16,903 nucleotides of DNA from Neonectria sp. B-13 (taxonomy: Eukaryota > Ascomycota > Sordariomycetes > Hypocreales > Nectriaceae). Made by a program: the position numbers and the translations under genes. Below are positions 1 through 9,246 of this stretch, piece by piece. The notes under the pieces were generated by a model, which did no database searches, was not told the origin of the DNA, and saw only the letters and a list, made by a program, of their open reading frames with translations. The stretch's first letter is position 1, and each line of letters opens with the position of its first letter. The stretch lies in NCBI GenBank assembly GCA_002682825.1, contig NOKP01000105.1:1-16903 (forward strand), written 5' to 3'.

Positions 1-221
1 TAACTACCGTCACCATCTGGATCCGATCAGGTCTCTTAGAGAGTGGTACGCTCGACTGAAGGAAGACCTTCAAGAGGATCGAGCCACCGTTCATCTGAGG
101 GCCAAGTCCCAATACGAGAAGGCGATCGTCCCACTCACCACCTTTCCAAGAACTTGGAGAGCGGCTGGCAGATCTACAGCGTCAGCTACCATTCCTAGAT
201 ACTGGCAACAACCCTCGCTAA
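1..221 (+). pseudogene. 3' end of an unrecognised coding gene, frameshifted, cut by the window edge
   Basis: Frame 2 is open from base 2 and reads as ordinary protein, opening NYRHHLDPIRSLREWYARLK and continuing charged and helix-prone. Around 146-147 (ttt-cc-aag) dropping one C moves the reading into frame 3, which continues as QELGERLADLQRQLPFLDTG and stops at TAA 219-221. Without the shift, frame 2 turns into low-quality sequence and stops near 259. The natural look of the second segment suggests a coding 3' end with a one-base insertion, or a sequencing error. I do not recognise the family. The Arg/Glu/Leu-rich composition suggests a coiled or helical C-terminus. The 5' part lies outside the window. 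It converges on the catalase gene. Confidence 0.4.
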
Positions 222-594
222 TTTGGGGCTTTCTTTTCTTCGGAGAAGACACCGGCTGATCCTTAATAGAGTCGGATATTAGTTCCTTGATTTAAATTAC
301 TATCCCTAACAAGCTAAACATTAAGCACCAGCAAGATAGACATTAATGTATTGCTCTTGGTAGAATCTATGATACTAATATCTCTTCCATGGCAGAAGGC
401 ATCAACCTCTTCTGTATCTGATCTTTTCTTCCTTCACAACCTCTACATTCAGCTATGTCTGCACAAGTAGCTGCCTCATTACCAACCAGCCGCCTTTGAA
501 GCTCGCTGCGCTCCGAAAGAAGTACTTGATCTACGTATGGAAGGGCAACCTGCACACTAGGTCTGAACCAGCTGAGCGGGAAAAGAGTTCAAGA
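222..594. other. intergenic region between two convergent genes
   Basis: This stretch lies between the stop of the left-edge gene and the stop of the catalase gene, so it should hold both 3' untranslated regions. It is locally A/T-rich around 270-345. No open frame here has protein-like composition, and no RNA gene or repeat was seen. Confidence 0.5.
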
Positions 595-2853
595 TTAGTT
601 GGTGACCGGAGGGTCCAAGGGGAAACGGTCAAGGAATTTAAAGGTCAGGAGGCCCTGCTTGAAATCAGACACAATGGTCGACAAGGAGCTGCTCGTGTAG
701 ACACCAGCACGGAGAGTCGAGATGCCGTTAGAGGTCAGAACGGAGACGGCGGAGCCAACAGCTGCAATCGGCTTGCCCCAGTTGAAGCCACTGTGAATGA
801 TCTGAGCAGGTCGGTGGAGGGGGTAGAGGGGAGAGGACGAATTCGCCGAAAAGATGGACTCGGCACCCTGGACAACGATGATACCGTCGAAGAAGCTGGC
901 ATCGGCAGCCGAGTAGGTGAAGTTAACGCCAGCAATCAGGGTCTCGGCAACGACGTTGGCAAAGACACCGAGCGTGGTGAACTCCTGGGCGAGCTCGGCG
1001 GCCTGAGTCATGGAGGCCGTGTCGTAGATGGACGCAAGAATACCGACGCTAAGACCCCTGATGGTTGGCAGAGGGTTGCTGAAGATGGGAACGAGGGACG
1101 TGGTGAAGTTGGTGTAGTAAGTCGTGACTTGCGGAGGCACTGTGACACCTACAAGGACCTGGGCTACACGGACGGCGAGATCGTGGCTGATATAGTTGAG
1201 CTGGGTGATGAAGTTCTGCTTGACGATATTGGAGGTGAGGCGAGACGTCTCGAACCGCAGAGCGTTGACCAGAATCTGCTGCTCCGGCGCAGTGAGAGAG
1301 CTCCAGACCATGTTAGGCTGCATGTAGAAGTTGTTGAAAGTGGTGGACACCGTGCGAGTCAGCATGTCTTGCACGGTGCGATTCGGTGCTGTGAAGAAAC
1401 CATTGCCAGTTGTCTGGTTCGCCTCCATCGGGAAGTTGCCGCCCAAAGTGTTGGGTTTATACGCGGCAATGTTGGCGTGGATGTATCCCTGAGCATACCC
1501 GTCACGGTTGTTGTTGTGTGGGATGCCATTCCTCGGGCGGTTGGTTGGCGCCTGGTCGAAGTTGGGACTGTTGAACCGGTTGAGCTGAGTGTCCATGTAA
1601 GAGTAGAGACGGGCCTGGAGAACCGGGTCGTTGCTGAAGTCAATGCCGCGAACCACGTTGGAGGGCAAGAAAGACACTTGCTCAGTCTCGGCGAAGTAGT
1701 TGAGTGGGTTTTGGTTCAGCGTCATCTTGCCAAGCCATGTGATGGGCACCATCTCGGGAGGGAGAATCTTGGTATCGTCAAGCAAGTCGAAACCATATGC
1801 GAGTTGGTTGGCTTCATCCACAATCTGGACACCAAGCTCCCACTCTGGGTATATGCCAGCCTCAATGGCGTTGAACAAGTCTTGACGGTGCGTGTCCGAG
1901 TTCTTGCCCCCCGCTACCTGTGCCTCTTCCCAGAGGTACGAGGCCTTACCCTGCATGGATCTCCATGTGTATCTGACGAGCTTGCTTGAGCCATCGGCAG
2001 TGACAAAGCGGAAGGTATGCACACCCCAACCATCCATGTGACGGTAAGACCGTGGGATGCCATAGCCGGCCATGGCCAACATGACCAGGTTCAGGGTCGA
2101 CGGAGTCTGCGAGAAAAAATCGTAGGCTGTGTCGTGAGCAGTGGCAGCCTGAGGCATGGCGTTGTTTGGCTGAGGTTTGAGGGCGTGGATAAGGTCAGGG
2201 AACAGGATACCGTCGTTAATGAAGAAAACCGGGACGTTAATGCCGACGATATCATAATTACCCTCGTCGGTATAGAACCGGGTCGCGAACCCGTGAACAT
2301 CGCGGGCGGTGTCAGTACTACCGCGCTCGCCGATGACGGTAGAGAACCGAACAAACGTCGGGGTGACCTTGCCGGCCACCGAGAGGAAGGAGGCAGCAGT
2401 GATGTTAGACCAGTCGGCATAGCTGGTAAAGTTGCCGTAAACTCCGGCACCACGAGCATGGACAACACGCTCAGGGATCTGTTTAGATATGTTGCGTCAG
2501 ACTTCGCGGTCGGTTGACAAGAGACAGACAAACAAGGTAAAAGTTGGGGCAGAAAAGCAAAATCTTACACGTTCGTGGTCGAAGTGCTGCAGCTTCTGTC
2601 GCAAGATGACATCCTCCAGTGCAGTCGGACCCCGGATGCCCGCCTTCTCGCTGATAGATTCGTCGATTCCAGCACCCCAGTCGGACGTCATATACGTGTT
2701 CGTGTCTTCAACCACGAACTGTGAGATGAACTGCTGGTTTCCTTGGGGGGTTCCAGCAGCCTGCCGGTTGCGTAGCTCGCCCCCTAGGAAGGGGCAGCCG
2801 CCGGCAGCCAGGGCGGACTTCAGGAAGAGGGCGGCAGGAATTAAGGATCGCAT
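595..2853 (-). CDS. secreted large-subunit catalase with altered distal active site
   Basis: Exon 1 is 2853-2569 and exon 2 is 2478-595. The 90-base intron 2568-2479 starts GTAAGA and ends CTAAACAG. The product is about 722 residues, the usual size for fungal clade-2 catalases (CatB/Cat-1 type), which convert hydrogen peroxide to water and oxygen using heme. A signal peptide covers roughly residues 1-17. The catalase core follows, with distal His102 in RVVHARGAG, the SYRH block near 239-242, and proximal heme-ligand Tyr389 in RLYSYMDTQ. The C-terminal 150 or so residues form the glutamine-amidotransferase-like domain of large catalases. The His-to-Tyr spacing is 287, as in E. coli HPII. The essential distal Asn is Ile175 (GINVP where the family has GNNxP). 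The start ATG has G at -3 and begins the signal peptide. NFT and NIT sequons fit secretion. Family and structure are certain; activity is doubtful. Confidence 0.95.
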
Positions 2854-2956
2854 GACTGTCTTAGCGAAATGTTCTTTGCTATGCTACACGACCAAGAGAG
2901 AGTGTAAGTGCTGGCTGTTAAATTTCACGAGCAAGTTGGGGGGCCATCGGGGCGAG

Positions 2957-2963
2957 TTTTATA
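2957..2963 (-). promoter_or_regulatory. TATA box candidate of the catalase gene
   Basis: On the minus strand this reads TATAAAA, about 104 bases upstream of the catalase ATG, a normal distance for a fungal TATA element with a short leader. The assignment rests on motif and position only. Confidence 0.45.
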
Positions 2964-4800
2964 CCCTCCTCCCAGGCGGTCCTCGCTCTGTAGAGTGAGA
3001 GCCATCGTAGCATCGTGGCGTTGAATTTGAGCGACCCAATCACAGTCTCTCCAGTTCACGGCTGCTGATGATCCCGAACATCCCGGGATGCGATGACGAA
3101 CCATATGTTCCACAGAACATCATTACGATGTTTTCTAAGACTGGTGTGGCTGTACAGAGGGGCCAGCTTGGAGAACGGCAAAGAGAAGAACCTCAGACCG
3201 ACAACAGACTTGTATGGAATGTGATGTGATTGGCCTGGCGGGCCAAAGGGTACGTAACGTTCGTCTTGCTAACTCAGAGAAAACATATCATCTGCACTAG
3301 TGATCCGTACATATCTCTATCTATTACGGCTATAACTATCGAAGCTCAAAACCCGCTGCCATTTTTCGGTACTCGCCGAAGTGATCCAGCCCTCATCAGG
3401 TTGGCCAGTGGGCCTTTTGCTGGAGGAACGAGATCGTACTTAGTCTCCACAACCCCAGCGTAGCTGGAAAGGGTATTATCAGTAGAAGAGAAGACTCGGA
3501 CTCCGTATTTCCGCAACGGCCCGGCTAGCAAGCCAATGGATGATCGTCTGCATGTCATCTGCTTACAGTGCTCCGTGGCTATGGGAAATAAACAAGCTTC
3601 ACTAGCTAAGCACGAACCCTTCGATGTCCATGATGCCGTAAATCCGTGATGCTGTGTCAGCCGGAAGTCCAGAGAACACGACATTTGCGATAACGCCGAG
3701 CCGTTGTGACAGCAGCCCGCGTCATCGCTGGTGCTGGCTGTACCCACAGTCTAAGCCGCCCCAATGAACTTCGCACAGATCTCGTACCAGCATGGCAAGT
3801 TAACTGCATATGAAAAAGAGGGAATATCCACAGCGCTATGAAAGGTCATCGTGACTTTCGGAGTCTTCGTTTCCGGGGCTGGACAGGCCCGTTGTTGCGC
3901 TTAATTGTTGAGTCGTCGCGTACTGATGCGCAGTCGGCCGATGCGAACAATGTCACAGCAATAGTATTATTCCCCAGAAGGCAGATAACCGGCCCGAGTT
4001 CCAACACAAGGGCTTACGGTGTGGCCCCGCAAAGGTGGTGCCGGCAGAGCCGCTAAAGTCTCCAGCGCCAGCAACAACAGCAGCAATAATTGCTCCTTGC
4101 TGAGTAAACCATTGACCGGATTTGCGGAAAAGCACCTACCAACGCCGAGCTTTGGCCGAGGTCGCAGGAGGATCGGCATTGGTACTGTATTATCTACAAA
4201 CTGCGTTAGCTCTTCGACCGGGGACAACCAGGGGAGACTGCAGGGGGCCGAGTGGCTGGACTGGGGGCTCGTGAGCAGCCTGCCGTTCCAGTGGGAGCCT
4301 CAGGACCTTGGGATTGGCGAAATGGTGTTGCTGGAGAGCGACAATCGGTTCTTGGGCAGTAATGAGCCCAGTGGATAGGGCTGGGGTCCGGAGTGAAGAT
4401 GGGCCGGGAAGAGCTGCAGGCGGTGATGACTTAGGTAGCAGGAACGGTGGTAAAAAAAAGTGCCCATACTTGTGGAACTCCACATAATGACCCAGCCTCT
4501 GAAGTAAGAAACCCTCGATATTCTCCATATAGTAATTAAGCTCATTATGCCTCCAGGAGATGTGGAGTCGCGCCTCTGTGCCGCTCGTGGCGATGCTGGA
4601 TGCGGCACTGTTAACCAGTCTGGTCTCAACTCTCTTGCACCTCCTCAATTGGTGGCTGAGACGCTTGGAGATGTCAGCACAGGGATGCTGATCCTCAAGG
4701 CATTGATTTGTGGCCACCCAAATACCCTACTAAGGCCATCGACAACGAGGTCATTCCAAAGGCTTTGCGCCGACGTACTGATCCCTAGTACCAATCTCAA
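2964..4800. other. long region without a convincing gene (catalase upstream region and decayed sequence)
   Basis: The first few hundred bases are the upstream region of the catalase gene. The rest contains several open frames of 60-175 codons on both strands (for example 3346-3747 minus, 4019-4378 plus, 4190-4717 minus). None shows a domain, a signal peptide or consistent composition that I can recognise, and they overlap one another. A short CAGCAACAACAGCAGCAA-like run lies near 4070-4088. The right end (from about 4540) may belong to the ankyrin relic that follows. I regard it as intergenic or decayed DNA; a fast-evolving gene cannot be excluded. Confidence 0.4.
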
Positions 4801-4811
4801 CTTATACTGCT

Positions 4812-5511
4812 CTATCTTTCTCTAGTGGCGGCTTCAACCACCTCATACTCCAAACTGCGAGGACAGTATGGTCGAACACCTCTATCGCGCGCCGCAACAA
4901 ATGGCTGCGAGGTGATGGTGAGGCACCTCCTACAGACACAACACCCTCTATCGCCCGGTTGCTCCAATGACACAGGGGAGTTCAGGAATCCAGGTAGGAT
5001 CAAGTCCTCCATGAGTTCATAGACGGCCTTGACGGCATCGTTCAATTCCGATAGATATGGAAGAAAAACAGAATAACGGACTCTAAGAAGTCGATCCCTA
5101 ACTTTACATGGAAGGTTGACCTCGCAATGTCCGTTAGGAAGGATATAAGCCCCTAGAAGATCTTCCCATAGTGCCTGCAGGTAATCGTAATAGCACCTGA
5201 AAGATACCCAGGGGATTCGGTTACCCCCGACTATCTCGGCGTAACAAGCTCGGTATCTCGATGCATCTTGGACGAATTGTAGGGTTTCTAGGCAATAATT
5301 CCTTGAAAGGTAGGCTGTAAAATCGTTCAATCTCCATGGGTCTGGAGATAAATCAGAAATGATGTCAGCCAATGATGGCATTGAAAAACGTGTCTTCTGT
5401 ACAAGAGCTTGTAATCTAGCCCTGTTGTGTCTCAGGCCTTACCTTCTTATACACATAGGATGAATATCCTCTTGTCTCGCCATAGGGTCGGGAGGCCCCG
5501 GCTCCTTTCAT
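4812..5511 (-). CDS. short RGS-domain protein (G-alpha GTPase-activating type) with foreign tail
   Basis: The proposed exon 1 is 5511-5443 and exon 2 is 5396-4812, with a 46-base intron (GTAAGG...TGTACAG), giving about 217 residues. The RGS fold begins after SMPSLADIISDL and shows the fungal signature YLSRNYCLETLQFVQDASRY, then the helix block LWEDLLGAYILPNG, and ends at VYELMEDLILPGFLNS. RGS proteins speed GTP hydrolysis on heterotrimeric G-alpha subunits. Fungal relatives normally continue into a long Ser/Pro-rich tail. Here the last 55 or so residues (from PVSLEQPGDRG) are Cys/Arg-rich and are the antisense of the ankyrin relic, so the native tail is lost. The start at 5511 is chosen because exon 1 joins in frame; Met at 5381 is an alternative. 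The gene is divergent from the bZIP gene. Family assignment is firm; exon 1 is less so. Confidence 0.75.
4828..4960 (+). pseudogene. ankyrin-repeat gene fragment (relic)
   Basis: The plus strand reads YGRTPLSRAATNGCEVMVRH followed by LLQT, a close match to the fungal ankyrin repeat unit (GRTPLxxAAxxGHxxVVxLLL). Only about one repeat is recognisable. There is no adequate start, and downstream similarity ends before 4990. An intron-like stretch with a GTACTG donor near 4774 and TTCTCTAG at 4818-4825 precedes it, suggesting the fragment came from an intron-containing gene. Fungal ankyrin proteins usually carry many repeats, so this is a remnant. It lies antisense to the 3' end of the RGS gene and supplies that gene's last codons. 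Confidence 0.6.
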
Positions 5512-6496
5512 TGGAGGAATGTGCTGCCAATCCCGTGTCTCGCTTTTCGGGCAAAAACTCCAGCCCGTTTGATTGGACGCTTGCGAGACCTCCCCTGAAC
5601 TGTGCGTCGTTCTGGTGCCGCAAGTCGTCCAAGTCCGACTGAGGCAAAGCCCGAGTCCATGGGCGACAGGGTGAGGCACCATTTTCTTGGGGAGAACTGG
5701 CGCTCCAGAGGACGGTTGAAACCTTGCTGTGAGGGGACTCTTGCGCGCCAATCCCCATCGACGAGAGACGTGCCCGTTAAGGCCACATGCAGCGCACGTC
5801 GGCAGCATCACATCAAGTCGGTTTTTTTTTTTTGGCTGTCCCTTCTCTCACTCACTCTCTTTCTCTCTGTGTGTTCCTGAGCCGTCAGCGGCCCTGCCAC
5901 TTGGCCCAAGGCATATGAATATCCCGCGGGGAAAGTTTATTTTCCTCTCACGGCCTAATCTTTCCAAGCCTAGCCTCTCTTCGCCCTGTGCCGGCACTCC
6001 ACTCAGCACAGCATTCCCGCGATAGCAGTTGGTGGCTTGTGAGAGCTGCCATATTTGATCCTCCCGTCTCCCTCGATCCTCTAATGCTCTGCTCCTGTTC
6101 TTTGGTTCTCTTTGTTGAATGATCCAACCACGAATTGTTTCCTCTTCCATGTTCAGGGTCACCAACCCGAGCCCATCGGAAGCCTTCTCATATCATCTCA
6201 TCTGTCGAACCATCATTCAGCCCTGCCCTGCCCTGGCCGCACCACCGCCTCGGTCTGCCGTGGTCCCGCAAGCTATTGATTGGGCAGTTTGCATAAGCCT
6301 CCCACCAACAGCCTGTCCATTAAACACCTTACCCCGGCCATCTAGCCTCCAAGCAGAGTATATCCATCCAGGCTGGCAATCGCTGCCTGTGGAGCCGCAT
6401 CGCTGATATCAGCTATTCGTACATCCGTGCTCTCCCCCGGTAGGAGATCTTGGTTTCGGTGCTCACCTAGATGTAATCGCCTCCACACCATACCTG
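5512..6496. promoter_or_regulatory. shared intergenic region between divergent RGS and bZIP genes
   Basis: About 1 kb separates the two divergent starts. A T12 run (5822-5833) is followed by a C/T-rich tract to about 5870, typical of fungal core promoters and probably near the bZIP transcription start. Several ATGs lie between this tract and the bZIP start (5917, 6119, 6149 region), so the bZIP leader may carry upstream ORFs. A 95-codon frame at 6119-6406 is in the same phase as the bZIP frame, separated from it by one TGA (6404-6406). I found no perfect TGACGTCA element in this stretch. Confidence 0.45.
5822..5870 (+). promoter_or_regulatory. T12 run and pyrimidine-rich promoter tract
   Basis: Twelve T residues are followed, after GGCTGTC, by an almost pure C/T tract. 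CT-rich tracts of this kind precede transcription starts of many filamentous fungal genes. Orientation and distance suit the bZIP gene on the plus strand with a leader of roughly 600 bases. Function is inferred from composition. Confidence 0.4.
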
Positions 6497-7570
6497 ATGA
6501 TTCCCTCGTCCAGTTGGATGAGCACCGCTTCCCCGATGTCTCGAAACAGCATGGCATATCAGCCGACGCCAAATCAATTAACCGACAGCTCATTCTTCGA
6601 CGAGGCAATTGATACATCCCCGGTCTCGATAGAAGTGGGCTTCAGCTTTTCAGAGCAGCCCCATTACATCGCCGCACCGGCTCAGCCCACGGAGCCCAAG
6701 AGCCTCGGGGGCGGTGGAGCCCCGCAAAACGTATTGCCGACCATCGAGGGCGACAAGGAACCGGCCCGCCGCGCCCGCAACCGGAGACAATCGCAAGCAA
6801 GTTCGGCGCTTTCGGAAACCGGTGTCTCTCGGTTGGTTACAGAGTCGCCTAAGCCAAGAAAACGCGGTCGGAAGCCCAAGAAACAGTCGAAAGAATCGGA
6901 TACAACAGACCAGCAGGGGGAGCTCGATGAGGATGATCTTCCCAAGGATCCCCGCCGGCGACGCATCCTCGAACGTAACCGAATCTCTGCCACCAACTGT
7001 CGTCTCCGCAAACGTGACGAAGCTTCAGCCCTTGCTTCCCGTGAACAAGCCATGGAAGATCAGAACCGCTGCCTATCTACGTGTTTTGACGCCCTAACGG
7101 CCGAAATCTACCACCTGAAGACGCAACTATTACGGCATACCGACTGCAACTGCGTTCTCATCCAAAAATACATTGCCAACGAGGCAAGGAAATCCGTGGA
7201 GGGCCTGCTTGCTTGTTCTTCAGCCTTTAATGCCTATGGTGGTTCTTTGAATCCTGACCATGGAGGCTCTAGTGGCACCAGCACTACCGATTCGTTGAAT
7301 ATTCAAAGTCCTGAGGCAGGCAGCATCTCGCTGACCTGGACAAACCTCTTTCAGCAAGGGCCGCGGGCCCCAGAGGTTAGGGATGACATTTTCGACATGA
7401 ATTTAGAGCCGTTTCAAAACGCTCCCATGCCGCCTGATTCGATGATATCTGCCCAGACGATTCCAGCTGTGCCTCCCGCTGGATGTGGGCCGGGGCTATA
7501 TATCAGTACCGGGCCGCAACAACAGCCAGCGGATGAGATGGTTTGGGACACCCACTGGGAATTTCGATGA
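6497..7570 (+). CDS. ATF/CREB-type bZIP transcription factor
   Basis: This single open frame encodes up to 357 residues. An AT-hook-like KRGRKPKK lies at about 122-129 in a basic Ser-rich region, followed by an acidic patch. The bZIP domain spans about 152-213. The basic region is RRRRILERNRISATNCRLRK with invariant Asn161 and Arg169, and the zipper heptads are Leu179, Met186, Leu193, Leu200, Leu207. The block LKTQLLRHTDCNCVLIQKY with YIANEA after the zipper is typical of fungal ATF/CREB relatives (AtfA/AtfB/AtfC group), which bind CRE-like DNA and act in stress, spore and secondary-metabolism control. Two basic-region positions differ from the usual NRVAASKCR: Ser164 for Ala and Asn167 for Lys. 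Four in-frame Met codons lie near the start. The one at 6551 has A at -3 and G at +4, so the true start may be there. The last 120 residues are Pro/Gly-rich and probably disordered. Confidence 0.88.
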   Translation: MIPSSSWMSTASPMSRNSMAYQPTPNQLTDSSFFDEAIDTSPVSIEVGFSFSEQPHYIAAPAQPTEPKSLGGGGAPQNVLPTIEGDKEPARRARNRRQSQASSALSETGVSRLVTESPKPRKRGRKPKKQSKESDTTDQQGELDEDDLPKDPRRRRILERNRISATNCRLRKRDEASALASREQAMEDQNRCLSTCFDALTAEIYHLKTQLLRHTDCNCVLIQKYIANEARKSVEGLLACSSAFNAYGGSLNPDHGGSSGTSTTDSLNIQSPEAGSISLTWTNLFQQGPRAPEVRDDIFDMNLEPFQNAPMPPDSMISAQTIPAVPPAGCGPGLYISTGPQQQPADEMVWDTHWEFR

Positions 7571-8092
7571 CACCAGCCACTTCATATCATATTATTAGAA
7601 ACGAGAATCGACAATTTCTGTACCAGTAGCAGAATTAATTTTGCAGGTCTGGAATCGTCTTCTTTGATCGTTAACCATCGTCAGATCCCGACTAGACTTA
7701 GACACAACGCACAGGTTTTTGGGCTTCAAATTAAAATAGAGATAAAATAGACAATTTTAAACCACATATCAAATTTCTGAATCGGTACCTTCTTCGGTTG
7801 TGGTGCAGTGTCAAAGGTATTGATCACCTAGCCGTCTTTTCCCGAACTGACAAAGGCCACCAGAGCGGGTTGTACGTAGGGGTTTACTCGACTGGGAGAA
7901 GGAGTTTCGACAACAGCCCTTCGGCTCCTGGCTCAATTTTGGCTCAATTAATGATATACGGAGTGATCTTTGTCCTACGTACAGCGCGGCACAGTCACCC
8001 TCAGATTCTCATGGTCAGGAGGCGCTTCAGCCATTTAGGTTATTGCCTCCTTTGTGACGGGATTCTATCAAGTCTTTGATGCCCCCGTGTAT
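7571..8092. other. intergenic region downstream of the bZIP gene
   Basis: This holds the presumed 3' untranslated region of the bZIP gene, with an A/T-rich stretch near 7720-7775 that could contain polyadenylation signals. The following sequence leads into the NLR relic. The open frame 7798-8079 has no recognisable domain and no adequate start support. Nothing else was seen. Confidence 0.45.
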
Positions 8093-9076
8093 TCGGATCC
8101 CCAGGACCGACAACTATGTGCGAGCTGGCCCGGTCAATCCAACATCCAAACTGTGGTAACGATGGAAATTCCTCTCTTAATTTTTGCTGCTACTGTATGC
8201 CGCTTTGTCACTGATCGCAGATGTGGGAGTCCCGACGAACAACTAAAAGATGTCCTGGATTTTCAAACATGGAGCCAGGAATCATAACTGGATGCAACGT
8301 ATCTGCCTAACTTGAACAAGCTGATTGTTGGCTTATCTACCAAGCAACGGGACAAGGTTCTTGATCAGTTTCGAGAAATCGTCGGCTCTATCGTTGTTCT
8401 TGCGTGAGTCTCATTGGAAGAGTGTCGGAGAGTCTCAGCACTATCAAAGCCTTGCAATCGCTTCCGAGCGTATGAAGAATCCTGATACGTGTTCTGGCAA
8501 TTGCTAACTAGGATACAGTCCAAGAGAAGCACAAAGCTTGCACGATTCATGCAAGCTAATATATCGATAATCGACTCGATGCCTCTTCAGTTATACTCGT
8601 CAGGTCTTGCCTTTACGCCAAAGAATAGCGTTGTGCGGAAAATGATTCGGAAGCAGATTGTTGAGTGGATATCCCTTCCCCCAGAGCCTGAAGACGAGTG
8701 AGATCAATGCCGACGGATTTTAGAGGGCCACGAGGGCTCGGCGACGTCGGTCGCGTTCTCGCCTGACTCAACGCTGATCGCATCGGCTTCTGGCGATGAG
8801 ATGGTCCGGGCCTGGCGATAAGATGGCGGCGAGTGCATCCAGGAAATACATCTCAGCATTTTATCCTATCATATTGAATTTGAACCCAGCAGTTCACGCC
8901 TCCTTACCGAGGTCGACACTATCTCTGTTCAGAGCCCATCTACATTTTGTGGAAGTCCTACTCCAGCCATTTCTCACTCCCGCTCTGGATTTGGAATTAG
9001 CGAAGACAGCTGCTGGATCGTATGGGGAAAAAGCAGAGTATTTTGGTTGCCAGTCGCATTTCGTCCTGTCTGTTAG
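8093..9076 (+). pseudogene. decayed NACHT-WD40 (NLR/STAND-like) gene
   Basis: One degraded frame holds landmarks of fungal NWD proteins in the right order. They are DRQLCASWPGQSNIQT, then IPLLIFAATVCRFVTDRR (8162 on), then CGSPDEQLKDVLDFQT, then LNKLIVGLSTKQRDKVLDQF. An intron-like stretch (8470-8518, GTATGA...GCTAAC...ATACAG) precedes MPLQLYSSGLAFTPKNSVVR. Then comes one WD40 unit (LEGHEGSATSVAFSPDSTLI plus ASASGDEMVRAW) and the C-terminal tail ending GISEDSCWIVWGK...WLPVAFRPVC. In-frame stops are at 8285 (TAA), 8405 (TGA), 8699 (TGA) and 8819 (TAA). A frame change occurs between 8405 and 8470. The P-loop part of NACHT and the N-terminal effector domain are absent. Intact relatives act as intracellular receptors in heterokaryon incompatibility and are highly variable. 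This copy cannot make such a protein. Confidence 0.85.
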
Positions 9077-9227
9077 TTGACGAGCATGTCAGTCCCCCTA
9101 CATCGCCTCAATCCACTTCTAGTTTGAAGTTACATTAGCGTCCTTCCAAAGGTACCTGCATCTCTGCAAGTTCGCGATGGGGTCACTGTTAGCATTATAC
9201 CTAGTGCTTAGTAGCGACTAGACACAA

Positions 9228-9246
9228 GTATGTATGTATGTATGTA
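9228..9246 (+). repeat. tetranucleotide microsatellite (GTAT)n
   Basis: About 4.75 perfect copies of GTAT occur just downstream of the NLR relic. It is a simple repeat with no coding context. Confidence 0.9.

Noticed and set aside
496..1989. Plus-strand open frame of 497 codons
   Set aside because: It is antisense to the catalase gene, has no domain and has the Arg/Val/Glu-rich composition typical of a mirror frame.
3346..3747. Minus-strand frame of 133 codons
   Set aside because: No domain, signal or homologous pattern was recognised, and it overlaps other open frames of equal quality.
4190..4717. Minus-strand frame of 175 codons
   Set aside because: Composition changes along its length, no domain is visible, and it is overlapped by plus-strand frames. 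It might be a tail exon of the RGS gene, but no splice join supports that.
8285..8821. RIP as the cause of the NLR stops
   Set aside because: Most of these stops do not derive simply from C-to-T in CpA context (for example TGA at 8699 from a likely TGG), so ordinary decay is the simpler reading.
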